Shown here: positions 25,066-34,526 of the stretch, piece after piece
Layout of the letters: every line of letters begins with the position of its first letter
How positions within the stretch are numbered: the first letter of the stretch is position 1
Assembly (NCBI GenBank): GCA_012517815.1
Contig: JAAYUF010000015.1
Location: forward strand, 1-38,858
DNA length: 38,858 nucleotides
Source of the DNA: Clostridiales bacterium
GTDB lineage: Bacteria > Bacillota > Clostridia > Christensenellales > Aristaeellaceae
Direction of reading: 5' to 3'
The notes under the pieces: model-generated
Database searches by the model: none
The model's input: the letters and a program-made list of their open reading frames with translations, nothing else
Told to the model about the DNA's origin: nothing
Program-made: the position numbers and the translations under genes

Positions 25066-26316
25066 TTGCGCCCGTACATCGAGTCGATCATGGCCGCCGC
25101 GGGTCTTTTCCCGTTTGTCGCGGCGCTGTTTACCCTGCCGTATATGGTGTTCCAGTACCGTCGCTACGGCGCCATCCCGCTGTTGCGCACGGTCATTCTC
25201 TATTCGTTCACGCTGTACATGATGTGCGCGTATTTCCTGACCATTCTGCCCCTGCCCAGCCGCGAGGAGGTGGCGGCGCTCACCACGCCCTACCTTCAGC
25301 TGACGCCGTTTCAGGACGTCGTCGTCTGGCTGCGGGATTCGCATTTCGTCCTTTCCGATCCGTCCACGTGGAAGCGGCTGGTCATCAACCGCAGCTTTTT
25401 TGTGCTGGTGGCCAACGTCGCCATGACGGTGCCCTTTGGCATCTACCTGCGCTACTATTTCGGCTGCGGGTGGAAAAAGACGCTCCTGCTCTCCCTGGGC
25501 CTGAGCCTGGTGTTTGAGCTGACGCAGCTCAGCGCGCTGTTTGGCATCTACCCGCGCCCCTACCGGCTGTGCGAAACCGACGATCTGATTACCAACACGC
25601 TGGGCGGGATGATCGGCTTCTGGCTGGCGCACCCCCTGATGCGGGCGCTACCCTCCCGCCGGCGCATGGACGAGGTCGCCTACCGCCGCGGCACGCACGT
25701 GAGCATGACCCGCCGCATCACCGCCGCGCTGGTGGACTGGATGATCCTCTTTCTGGCGCTCGTGATGCTGTTGATCTTCGTCGCCCCCATCCGCCAGGTG
25801 TTCCGCGTCGGCTCCCCGACCGGGATGCTACTGGCCGCGGTGATCCTCTATGCCGGGCTGGTGCTGTTGTACTTTGGCGTCGGGGAGTGGCTGCAAAAGG
25901 GCCTGACCCCCGGCAAGCGCCTGACGCACATCCGCCTGCTGGACGAGCGCGACGGCACCCGCCCCAAGCTGTGGCAGTGCCTCGTCCGCTATTCGCTGCT
26001 CTATCTGGGTTTTCTGCCGCTGCCGTTTGTCGCGCTGGCGCTGGGGCTGTTGGCGCTGGCGGGCGATGCGGTCAACTGGGCGCTCCTGACCGCCAGCGTG
26101 GCGATCCTCGTGCTGCTGATGTCCTTCGTGGTGGTGGTCGCCGTGGGCGTCGTCAACCGGAAAAGCCAGCTTCCCCACGGCGCGCTGAGCCGCACCCGCG
26201 ACGTGAGCACGCTGATGTTCAGCGAGGATCTGCTGTTCCGCGTCGGGCAGTCGCTGCCGCCCATGCCGCCCGACCCGGCGCAGCCGGAGGACCGGGGCCC
26301 GCTGCTCAACGGGTGA
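25066..26316 (+). CDS. VanZ-like / RDD two-domain membrane protein
   Basis: The 416-residue polytopic membrane protein has a VanZ-like domain in residues 1 to about 190 (several membrane segments; SLGLSLVFELTQLSALFGIYPRPYRLCETDD.. with the conserved Glu and Asp, then LITNTLGGMIGFWL). Residues about 210-375 form an RDD domain (TRRITAALVDWMILF, then GVGEWLQKGLTPGKRLTHIRLLD, with further membrane segments). VanZ-family proteins are linked to glycopeptide/lipoglycopeptide tolerance, but most chromosomal homologues are uncharacterised. The TTG start at 25066 is backed by GGAGG 7 nt upstream and a promoter at 25003. It is a single gene, convergent with DUF89. Confidence 0.88.
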   Translation: MRPYIESIMAAAGLFPFVAALFTLPYMVFQYRRYGAIPLLRTVILYSFTLYMMCAYFLTILPLPSREEVAALTTPYLQLTPFQDVVVWLRDSHFVLSDPSTWKRLVINRSFFVLVANVAMTVPFGIYLRYYFGCGWKKTLLLSLGLSLVFELTQLSALFGIYPRPYRLCETDDLITNTLGGMIGFWLAHPLMRALPSRRRMDEVAYRRGTHVSMTRRITAALVDWMILFLALVMLLIFVAPIRQVFRVGSPTGMLLAAVILYAGLVLLYFGVGEWLQKGLTPGKRLTHIRLLDERDGTRPKLWQCLVRYSLLYLGFLPLPFVALALGLLALAGDAVNWALLTASVAILVLLMSFVVVVAVGVVNRKSQLPHGALSRTRDVSTLMFSEDLLFRVGQSLPPMPPDPAQPEDRGPLLNG

Positions 26317-26507
26317 TGCCGCGCAGGCGCATCGGACGGCCGCGGAGGCCGCTTCGCCCGACGCTCCGCGGGGGCCGGCGGTTCGCCTCCATCGGCGCCG
26401 CGCCTGGCACGGTTCCTGCGGCGAGCCGTCGTCGCCTCGCGGCGCGGCGCCGCGCATCGGCCGTCCATCCGGTTACCCGGCCCCGGTCGCGGCGACGTAG
26501 CGTCCCA
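26317..26507. other. GC-rich spacer after the VanZ-RDD gene
   Basis: No gene, promoter or clear terminator was seen in this stretch before element copy 3. Confidence 0.5.
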
Positions 26508-26760
26508 CCCGCACGCAAACGCCCGGCCTTGCAGGCCGGGCGTTTGCGGCAGACTGTCGAAAAATCCCCGCCGCAGCGGAATTGGGTCCAGGGTGAAACC
26601 CTTGCGGGGTTTGGGGCGGAGCCCCAAAGCCTTATGCCGATGCATTTTGCCATCGCGAGCAAACCCCCGAAGGGCGATAAGGCGATCGGCACTGCCTAAG
26701 GCATGGGTTCCTGGACAGCCCGCACGCAAACGCCCGGCCTTGCAGGCCGGGCGTTTGCGG
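26508..26760. repeat. Dispersed hairpin-rich element, copy 3, between two identical 42-bp terminator hairpins
   Basis: Exact 42-bp direct repeats at 26508-26549 and 26719-26760 each hold a perfect 15-bp stem (CGCAAACGCCCGGCC, loop TTGCA, GGCCGGGCGTTTGCG). Between them, core 26550-26718 matches copies 1 and 2, with stems CCGC/GCGG, AGGGT-GAA-ACCCT, TTTGGGGC/GCCCCAAA and TGCC-TAA-GGCA. The ends are CAGACTGTC and CTGGACAG. It fills the gap between the convergent VanZ-RDD and DUF89 genes; the hairpins could serve both as terminators. Confidence 0.92.
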
Positions 26761-26761
26761 T

Positions 26762-27652
26762 TCACTCGTCCATCGGGGGCATCCGCCGCTCGTTCACAAA
26801 CAGGCCGGTGAGGCGCGGCACGCGGAAGCGCCTCACGAAGTAATCGCATTTGCACAGCAGCAGGTAATACACGTTCAGCCCGCAGCCGCTGAGGGATTCG
26901 AAGTTCGCCTGCCCTTTGGATACGATCACGTCCGCCTCCGAAAGAGAGCGTCGGGCTTCCTGACTGATCTCGTCCCAGATGGTGCCGGGCAGGTCGCTGC
27001 CGTTGCCGATCACGGAAACCAGCCCGGTCAGCCCGACCGCCTCGGCGTCCTCCACGGTTGCGTCGTTCAGGGTGGGGGCGCCGCGCACCATCAGCGTCAG
27101 GCCGGCCTGCGGGTAGCGCGCCATAAGCAGCTTCACCAGCAGCTTGTCCAGCACGATCTCGCCGGCGTTGTCGGTCACGTAGAGCACGCGCCCGGCCCGG
27201 GCCAGATCGTTGCGGAAATGACCGTACTCCCCCGCGTCCAGCGTTTCGTGCTCCGCGCCCAGCAGGAGCTTGTCCAGCAGGGCGTCGTCCACCACATGTT
27301 TGGCGCCAAAGTCGATGTAGTTGCCGGCCCGCGCCAGTTTCAGCGCCATGGCGAGGGGGTCGGCGGCCGCGTCCACAGCGGCCTGCAGGCGCGGTTCCAG
27401 CGCCAGCAGGCGCTCGTTGTAGGTGCGCTTGAGGGTGTCAAAGTCCTTCTGCTTACGCTCCCCGAAGTGGGCGCGGTAGATCGCGTCCATGCGCGCCCCA
27501 AGCTGGGCGGCGCAAAGCGCGGGGTCGCTGTCGGCGATCATGCGCAGCACCTCGCGCTGGTAGGCGCTTTTTTCTCGCGCGCCTACCGAGGCGGGCACGG
27601 CGGCCAGGTCGCGGTTGAGCAGGCAAAGGACGCATTCGGCGCAGGTCTTCAA
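26762..27652 (-). CDS. DUF89/ARMT1-like family protein, putative metal-dependent phosphatase
   Basis: The 296-residue DUF89 protein is of the prokaryotic type, with N-terminal Cys cluster (C4, C7, C10 in KTCAECVLC). The core motifs are YVTDNAGEIVLDKLL (metal-binding Asp/Asn/Glu), MVRGAPTLNDAT, and VSKGQANFESLSG near the end. Family members act on damaged or excess sugar phosphates and related compounds (damage-control phosphatases) with Mn, Co or Ni; this protein's substrate is unknown. The TTG at 27652 is chosen because GGGAGG precedes it by 8 nt and the family homology starts there; an ATG at 27733 would add 27 unsupported residues. Divergent from dgt. Confidence 0.85.
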   Translation of the reverse strand: MKTCAECVLCLLNRDLAAVPASVGAREKSAYQREVLRMIADSDPALCAAQLGARMDAIYRAHFGERKQKDFDTLKRTYNERLLALEPRLQAAVDAAADPLAMALKLARAGNYIDFGAKHVVDDALLDKLLLGAEHETLDAGEYGHFRNDLARAGRVLYVTDNAGEIVLDKLLVKLLMARYPQAGLTLMVRGAPTLNDATVEDAEAVGLTGLVSVIGNGSDLPGTIWDEISQEARRSLSEADVIVSKGQANFESLSGCGLNVYYLLLCKCDYFVRRFRVPRLTGLFVNERRMPPMDE

Positions 27653-27762
27653 GGCGGTACCTCCCCGTGTAAAACATTCCCCGGCATCATACCACAAACA
27701 AAGGAGAAAAGCGATCCGGCACGGAATATTCACTGGGAGGCCGACCGCGAGGAGGAATGCGC

Positions 27763-28767
27763 ATGACCATCCGGGAACAATGGGAGCGCCACGAGGAACA
27801 GTGGCTTTCCCCGTACGCCACGCGCAGCGTCGATACCCGCGGGCGCGAGCGGCCGGTCCCGCCCTGCGAGGTGCGCACGGATTTTCAGCGTGACCGGGAC
27901 CGGATCATCCACTGCAAGGGATTCCGGCGTCTCAAGTTTAAAACGCAGGTTTTTCTGGCGCCCAAAGGCGACCATTACCGCACACGCCTCACCCACACGC
28001 TGGAGGTGGCGCAGGTCGCGCGCACGCTGGCCCGCGCCCTGCGCCTGAACGAGGACCTGACCGAGGCCGTCGCGCTGGGGCACGATCTGGGACACACGCC
28101 CTTTGGCCACATCGGGGAAAAGACGCTGGACCGCCTGACCCCCGGCGGCTTCAAGCACAACGTGCAGAGCCTCAGGATGGTGGACATCCTGGAGAAGGAC
28201 GGCGCGGGCCTGAACCTGACCTGGGAGGTGCGCGACGGCATCCGCAACCACAGCGGCGAGGACGAGCCCGGCACGCTGGAGGGCTGGTGCGTGCGCCGCG
28301 CCGACCGTATCGCCTACATCAACCACGACATCGACGACGCCATCCGGGGCGGCATTCTCAAGCCCTTCGAACTGCCCAGAAGCTGCCTTACGGTGCTGGG
28401 CGACACCCACAGCAAGCGCATCAACACCATGATCCTGGACGTTATCCGCAACAGCGCCGATCAACCCTTCGTAGGCATGAGCCCGGAGATCAGCCAGGCC
28501 AGCGACGAACTGCGCGACTTCCTGTTTGAGCGCGTGTACAACGACGACTGGCGCGCCAAGGAAGAAACGCGCTGCGATTTCGTGCTTACTGCCCTGTTTG
28601 GGTACTACGCCCAAAACCCCACCCTGATGCCCCAGGAATATGTGCAGATCGTCTACCGCGAGGGCGTGGAACGCGCCGTGTGCGATTTTCTGGCCTGCAT
28701 GACCGACCGTTACGCCACGGATGATTTTACCGCGATTTTCGTGCCCAACGATTTCGCCATCCGCTGA
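27763..28767 (+). CDS. dgt: Deoxyguanosinetriphosphate triphosphohydrolase-like HD protein
   Basis: The 334-residue HD-domain protein is of the dGTPase family, which hydrolyses dNTPs to nucleoside and triphosphate. The HD metal site is H78 (THTLEVAQVAR) and H107-D108 (LGHDLGHTPFGH), with the family block RDRIIHCKGFRRLKFKTQVF before it and RRADRIAYINHDIDDA after. The ATG at 27763 is preferred over an ATG two codons upstream because the GGAGG site is then 7 nt away rather than 1. In Clostridia this gene commonly precedes dnaG and rpoD, as here; the gap to dnaG is 115 bp with a small GC-rich hairpin (CCGCCC-CC-GGGCGG). Confidence 0.93.
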   Translation: MTIREQWERHEEQWLSPYATRSVDTRGRERPVPPCEVRTDFQRDRDRIIHCKGFRRLKFKTQVFLAPKGDHYRTRLTHTLEVAQVARTLARALRLNEDLTEAVALGHDLGHTPFGHIGEKTLDRLTPGGFKHNVQSLRMVDILEKDGAGLNLTWEVRDGIRNHSGEDEPGTLEGWCVRRADRIAYINHDIDDAIRGGILKPFELPRSCLTVLGDTHSKRINTMILDVIRNSADQPFVGMSPEISQASDELRDFLFERVYNDDWRAKEETRCDFVLTALFGYYAQNPTLMPQEYVQIVYREGVERAVCDFLACMTDRYATDDFTAIFVPNDFAIR

Positions 28768-28882
28768 CGTCCGCCCCCGGGCGGGTCACGCCGCACGGCA
28801 TGCGCCGGGGCGGCACAAAATGTACGTGTCCGTTGCAGGAAAGAAATCGGACGCGGCGAATCAGATAGAAGGTGAAACATGA

Positions 28883-30613
28883 ATGACGGGAAGGTTTCCA
28901 CCGGCATGGCTGGACGATCTGCGCGCCCGCGCGGATATCGTCCAGATCGTGTCGTCTTATGTTCCGCTGAAGAAAAACGGGCATAGATATATCGGTCTGT
29001 GCCCGTTTCACAACGAAAAGACACCCTCGTTCAACGTGGACGGCCAAAAGCAGGTGTATTACTGCTTCGGCTGCAAGGCGGGCGGCAGCGTCATCCAGTT
29101 CGTTATGGATATCGAGCGACTGGACTTCGGCGAGGCGGTCGCGCATCTGGCGGAGCAGCTGCACATGCCCCTGCCCGAGCTGCAGGACGACCCGGACTAC
29201 GAGCGCCGGCGCACCCTTAAGGAGCGCGTCTATCTGGCCAATCAGGCGGCCGCGCGGCTGTACCACCAGATGCTTTGGGAACCGCAGGGCGCGGCGCTCC
29301 TCGCCTATGTGCAAAAGCGCGGCCTGAGCGACGCCGTCATCCGCCGGTTCGGCATCGGCGCATCCACCGGCGCCAGCGTCGTCCCGGCGCTGACGGCGCA
29401 GGGTTTCACCATGGACGAGCTGGTCGCCGCGGGGCTTGTCTACCAGCGCGAAGGCCGCGCGTCGGATATGTTCCGCCACCGGGTCATGTTCCCCATTCTG
29501 GACAGCTACGGCCACGTGCTGGGCTTTGGCGGCCGCGCCGTCGGGGACGCGCAGCCCAAGTACCTAAACACCTCCGATACCGTCGCCTTCAACAAGCGCT
29601 ATCAGGTGTTCGCGGCCAACCTCCTGCGCAAGGCCCGGGGGCTCACGCGGGTGATCCTCGTGGAAGGCTACATGGATGTGGTGGCGCTGGCGCAGTTCGA
29701 CGTGGAAGGCGTAGCCGCGACGCTGGGCACGGCGCTTACCCCGGAACAGGCGAGGCTCCTTTCCCGGTTCGCGCCCGAGATCTGGCTGGCCTACGACGGC
29801 GACAGCGCCGGCCAGAAGGCGATCCTTCGCGGGCTGGAGGTGCTAAGGGCCGAAAACGTTCCGGCGCGTGTGCTGGATTTCCCCGGCGGGCTGGACCCCG
29901 ACGAGTTTATCCGTCAGGAAGGCGCGGACGCGTTTGAGGCGCTCAAGCCCATCTCCGGCATCACCTACCGGATGCGCCGCGAGAAGGACGGCCGCGACCT
30001 GTCCACCGAGGACGGCCGCATCGCCTACGCCAAAGCCTGCGCGGAAATACTCCGCGAAGTGCGCGAACCGCTGGATCTGGAAAGGTACCTCAAGCAGCTT
30101 TCCATGGAGAGCGGTTTCCCCCGCGAGGTGCTTTTGGAGCAGATCGGCGTCAGCCCCCGGCAGCAGCGCGCGTTCGCGCCCGCCCGGGAAAGCGTGCGCC
30201 GCCGGCCCAGGGAGGACGCGCCGCCGGATATGACCGCCTGCACGCTGCTGGCGGTGCTGGCAACGGGGCGGCTGCCCCAGGGCGCGGTCGCCGCCGAAGA
30301 ATTTTCCGATCCACAGCTCCGCCACATCTGCGAACGCCTGCTGGCGGGCGAAAGCGCCGCCTCGCTGATGGAGGGCCAGCCCGACGATCAGGGCCGCGCC
30401 ACGCTGGGCGCGATTCTGGGCATTCAGACCGACGCGGACGACGCGGGCCTGATGCGCATGGCGCAGGATTGCCTGCGGAAAATGCGCCGCGCGCGGCTTG
30501 AAGCGGAATTAGAGGAAATTCAGCAGAGCTTGCCGAATCTTCCAGAGGGCGAACGCTCCGCACAGACGGAGCGCGCCATGCGGGTGCTCACGAAGCTGCA
30601 GAAGCTGGAATGA
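28883..30613 (+). CDS. dnaG: DNA primase
   Basis: The 576-residue replicative primase makes RNA primers at the fork. The CHC2 zinc finger is C40, H43, C61, C64. The RNA-polymerase domain has RVMFPILDSYGHVLGFGGR, and the TOPRIM core has VILVEGYMDVVALAQ (catalytic Glu) and WLAYDGDSAGQKA (DxD). The C-terminal helicase-binding part after about residue 440 is less conserved. The ATG at 28883 is preceded by AAGGTG; another ATG 4 nt earlier is out of frame. The macromolecular synthesis order dnaG-rpoD is kept; there is a 192-bp gap before rpoD. Confidence 0.97.
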   Translation: MTGRFPPAWLDDLRARADIVQIVSSYVPLKKNGHRYIGLCPFHNEKTPSFNVDGQKQVYYCFGCKAGGSVIQFVMDIERLDFGEAVAHLAEQLHMPLPELQDDPDYERRRTLKERVYLANQAAARLYHQMLWEPQGAALLAYVQKRGLSDAVIRRFGIGASTGASVVPALTAQGFTMDELVAAGLVYQREGRASDMFRHRVMFPILDSYGHVLGFGGRAVGDAQPKYLNTSDTVAFNKRYQVFAANLLRKARGLTRVILVEGYMDVVALAQFDVEGVAATLGTALTPEQARLLSRFAPEIWLAYDGDSAGQKAILRGLEVLRAENVPARVLDFPGGLDPDEFIRQEGADAFEALKPISGITYRMRREKDGRDLSTEDGRIAYAKACAEILREVREPLDLERYLKQLSMESGFPREVLLEQIGVSPRQQRAFAPARESVRRRPREDAPPDMTACTLLAVLATGRLPQGAVAAEEFSDPQLRHICERLLAGESAASLMEGQPDDQGRATLGAILGIQTDADDAGLMRMAQDCLRKMRRARLEAELEEIQQSLPNLPEGERSAQTERAMRVLTKLQKLE

Positions 30614-30805
30614 AGCCTGTGTTGCCTTTCCGGGGCACACCGGCACCCCCACGGGCGCGCGGAACCGCGAAAGTGGTTTCGCCTTACCCACCGAACGGAC
30701 ACAAGCCTCTTGCAGGCTCGTGCGCGACGGATCCGGCCCCGGCGGCCGCCCGCCGGCAGATCCCTTTTTTCACCCGCACACGACCCGGCCCTTTTAGAAG
30801 GAGTG

Positions 30806-31893
<1,088 letters not shown>

Positions 31894-31894
<1 letters not shown>

Positions 31895-32844
31895 TGGACA
31901 CGCAAAACCCGCCGGCGGCAGCCGGAAGCCTGGCGGCCGCGGCCCCGCGCCGAGGCGAACAAACACACAAGGGGATCCTCGAGGGCGCGGCGTGCGCGGG
32001 CGAAGCGGGCCGGCTGTCCAACCGGCCGGCTATCGCGGCGGCAGGCGTCGCGGCCCCCGTTTGTTCACAGGCCATGCGCGCGTTGCGGCCCCCGCAGCTT
32101 GATACGCGGCTGCGCGCGGCGGCGGACTGGGTGGAGCACAAGGGCGTATGCGCCGATATCGGGTGTGACCACGGCCTTTTGGGCGCGACGCTGCTCATGG
32201 AAAACCGCTGTTCCCGGCTGCTGGCGGCCGATCTCAGCGCACCCTCGCTGGAACGGGCGCGCACCCTGCTGACACGGTTGGGCCTGAGCCAGCGCGCGAC
32301 GTTTGCCGTCGCCGACGGGCTGGACGCGCTGGATACGCTCCCCGACGGCCGCGCGGATGTGATCTGTCTGCTGGGCATGGGAGGCGAAACGGTGGCGGGC
32401 ATCCTCCGGCGGGGAAAGGCGCGCCTGAGAGGCGCGCTGCTGATCCTGGGCGCGCAGACCGAACCCGACCGGGTGCGGGAAGCCCTCCAGCAGGTGGATT
32501 ACCGGCTGACGGGCGAGCGCATTACGGATACGCAGGGGCGCCTGTACCTGCTGATGCGGGCGGAGCCCACGGCGCGCCGCATGCACCCCTACAGCGAGCG
32601 CGAGTTGCTCATGGGCCCATGCCTGCTGGCCAACCTGCCCGCCGAATGGCGGCCCTGGCTGGAGCGGCGGCGGCGGTTGCTTACCGCGGCCCAGGCCGCG
32701 CGGCGCGAAGCCGGGCGGGGCGAAGAAGCCGACGAACCGCGGCAGGCGAGCGAAAACCGGGAGCTCGCCTATACGCTGGAGGCGCTGCGCGCGCTGGATG
32801 CGCACGCGGTAACCGCCGGAAAGCCCGGGGAGGTGCGCCTTTGA
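31894..32844 (+). CDS. trmK: tRNA (adenine(22)-N(1))-methyltransferase TrmK
   Basis: The SAM-dependent methyltransferase modifies A22 of tRNAs. The Rossmann core has CADIGCDHGLLGATLL (SAM loop), LLAADLSAPSLERAR and VICLLGMGGETVAGIL (the catalytic-site motif of this family). Neighbouring rpoD and nif3 fit the standard order. The frame starts at an ATG overlapping the rpoD stop (TGATG), giving 316 residues, but residues 1-60 are Ala/Gly-rich and outside the family. An in-frame ATG at 32074 (MRALRPPQLD) fits the normal N-terminus and would give 256 residues. I annotate the coupled start and flag the choice as open. Confidence 0.88.
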
Positions 32845-33632
32845 CCGTTGGGGATGTGTTGCGCTGGCTAGACGGCATCGCGCCGTTTGCCACACAGGAG
32901 AGTTTTGACAACGCGGGCCTGATCGTAGGCGACCCCGCCGCGGAAGTGCGGCGCGTGCTCTTTGCGGTGGACGCGACCCTGCCCGTCGTCCGGGAGGCCG
33001 CGGACTGGGGCGCGGAGCTGATCGTCGCCCACCATCCGCTGCTGTTTGGCGGAACCAGCGCCATCCGGTACGATGAGCCGGAGGGCAAAATCGTCGCCGC
33101 GCTCGCCGCGGGTCGGCTCAACCTGATCGCCGCGCACACCAACCTGGACCGCGCGCCGGGCGGCACGGGCGACAGCCTCGCCGCCGCGCTGCGCCTCGGG
33201 GAGATTGCGCCGGCCGGCGAAGACCCCTACCTGCGGGTCGGTCGGCTTGCGCAACCCGTCACCGCGCTGGATTTCCTCAACACGGTCGACAGCGCCCTGG
33301 GCGCGCGTGCCCGCCTGTACGGCGACGCGAGCCGCCCGGTACGCCGGATCGCTGTGGGCGCGGGCGCCTGCGGCGAGCGGTACGCCCTCGCCGCCCAAAA
33401 CGGCGCGGAGGCGTTCGTGGTGGGCGAAATCAAGCACCATCAGTTGCTCGCCTCACTGGCGCTGGGCCTTCCGGTGCTGGAAGCCGGACACTATGAAACC
33501 GAACGCCCGGGCGTCGTCGCCCTGCTGGAACGCTTTCAATCAGCCGCGCGGGATGCCCAATGGCCTGTTCGCGCCAGGCTGACCGCCATATCGCCCTACG
33601 ACTGCGCCACATCGGATGGCCGGCGCGCATAG
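32841..33632 (+). CDS. Nif3-like dinuclear metal centre hexameric protein
   Basis: The 263-residue Nif3/DUF34 protein is often called GTP cyclohydrolase I type 2 homolog, but without firm function. Metal ligands are H64 and H65 (LIVAHHPLLFGG), the Asp of AHTNLDRA, and His in EAGHYETE. The length matches the single-domain form without the PII-like insert found in longer Bacillus homologues. The TTG start at 32841 overlaps the trmK stop and has GGGGAGG 8 nt upstream, so it is translationally coupled to trmK. Confidence 0.92.
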   Translation: MTVGDVLRWLDGIAPFATQESFDNAGLIVGDPAAEVRRVLFAVDATLPVVREAADWGAELIVAHHPLLFGGTSAIRYDEPEGKIVAALAAGRLNLIAAHTNLDRAPGGTGDSLAAALRLGEIAPAGEDPYLRVGRLAQPVTALDFLNTVDSALGARARLYGDASRPVRRIAVGAGACGERYALAAQNGAEAFVVGEIKHHQLLASLALGLPVLEAGHYETERPGVVALLERFQSAARDAQWPVRARLTAISPYDCATSDGRRA

Positions 33633-33680
33633 GGCCCGCAAACGCTCCGCCGGGAGCACGCATACTGCAAGGAGGTAGCC

Positions 33681-34388
33681 ATGGAACAGATTGAGATGTT
33701 GTGGGAGTTTCAACAGGCCGACATGGAGGCGGACACGCTGGAAACCGAAATCAAGCGTTCGCCCACCCGTCTGGCGCTGAAGAAGAACCGGGATTTTCTG
33801 CTGGAGCAGCAGAACCTTGTCAAGCAGATTGAGGAACAGGTGGGCGAAATGCTCGACCGCGTGGATGTGATCCGGGACGCCATCGTGCTCCAGCAGGATC
33901 AGCTCAAGGCGCTGGAAACGCGCCTGAGCGAAAACCCGCCGGAATCTCTGGAGGAGGCGCGGGCCTTCGCGCACGATACGCAGAAGCTGATCGGCGACAT
34001 CCAGAGCTATGAGCAGGAGATGAAGCGCATCCAGCAGGACGCTGCCGACCACGAGCGCGAGCAGAAGGAGATCGTCGTGCGGTTCGCTCGGGTGAAGACG
34101 GAGTATGAGAAGCAGAAGATCGACTACGAGGAAGAGTACAAGGAGCAGATGAAGTCGCTGGAGGACAAGCGTCGCATCGCGCAGGAGAAGGGCAAGGATA
34201 TCGATCCGCAGCTGATGGAGCGGTACCTGACCATCAAAAAGCACTGCGTGCCGCCGGTGGCCAAGCTGGTCAACGGCCAGTGCGGCGGCTGCTACATGAG
34301 CCTGCCCTCGGTCACGCTGCGCAACCTGAAAGCCGGCACAAAGGTGATCGAGTGCGAATCCTGCGGGCGGATGATTATCCCGCTCTGA
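33681..34388 (+). CDS. C4-type zinc ribbon coiled-coil protein
   Basis: The 235-residue protein consists of a long antiparallel coiled coil (residues about 10-175, rich in E/K/Q/L) and a C-terminal zinc ribbon with two CxxC pairs (QCGGCYMSLP and IECESCGRMI). This is the family regularly found beside trmK and nif3. Its molecular role was long unknown; ribosome- or RNA-associated functions have been proposed for relatives. Start ATG with AAGGAGG upstream; 48 bp after nif3, probably the same operon. Confidence 0.92.
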   Translation: MEQIEMLWEFQQADMEADTLETEIKRSPTRLALKKNRDFLLEQQNLVKQIEEQVGEMLDRVDVIRDAIVLQQDQLKALETRLSENPPESLEEARAFAHDTQKLIGDIQSYEQEMKRIQQDAADHEREQKEIVVRFARVKTEYEKQKIDYEEEYKEQMKSLEDKRRIAQEKGKDIDPQLMERYLTIKKHCVPPVAKLVNGQCGGCYMSLPSVTLRNLKAGTKVIECESCGRMIIPL

Positions 34389-34526
34389 CGGGCGAACGCT
34401 TCAGAAGGCGGCGCCGCCCGCCGGCCCCGTTGGCGGCGGAGCATCGGGGCGCCGCCGCCACACCGCCGCGCGGGCGTCCACCGACGTCCGCGCCTGTGTT
34501 TTTACCAGGGAGGGAAGGTTTTCACG

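Noticed and set aside
24597..26855. Short open frames over element copies 2 and 3 on the minus strand
   Set aside because: They share the repeat-derived peptide, cross pheT or intergenic DNA, and have no ribosome sites.
30614..30805. Separate promoter for rpoD
   Set aside because: No convincing -35/-10 pair was found in the 192-bp gap; rpoD may be read from upstream.
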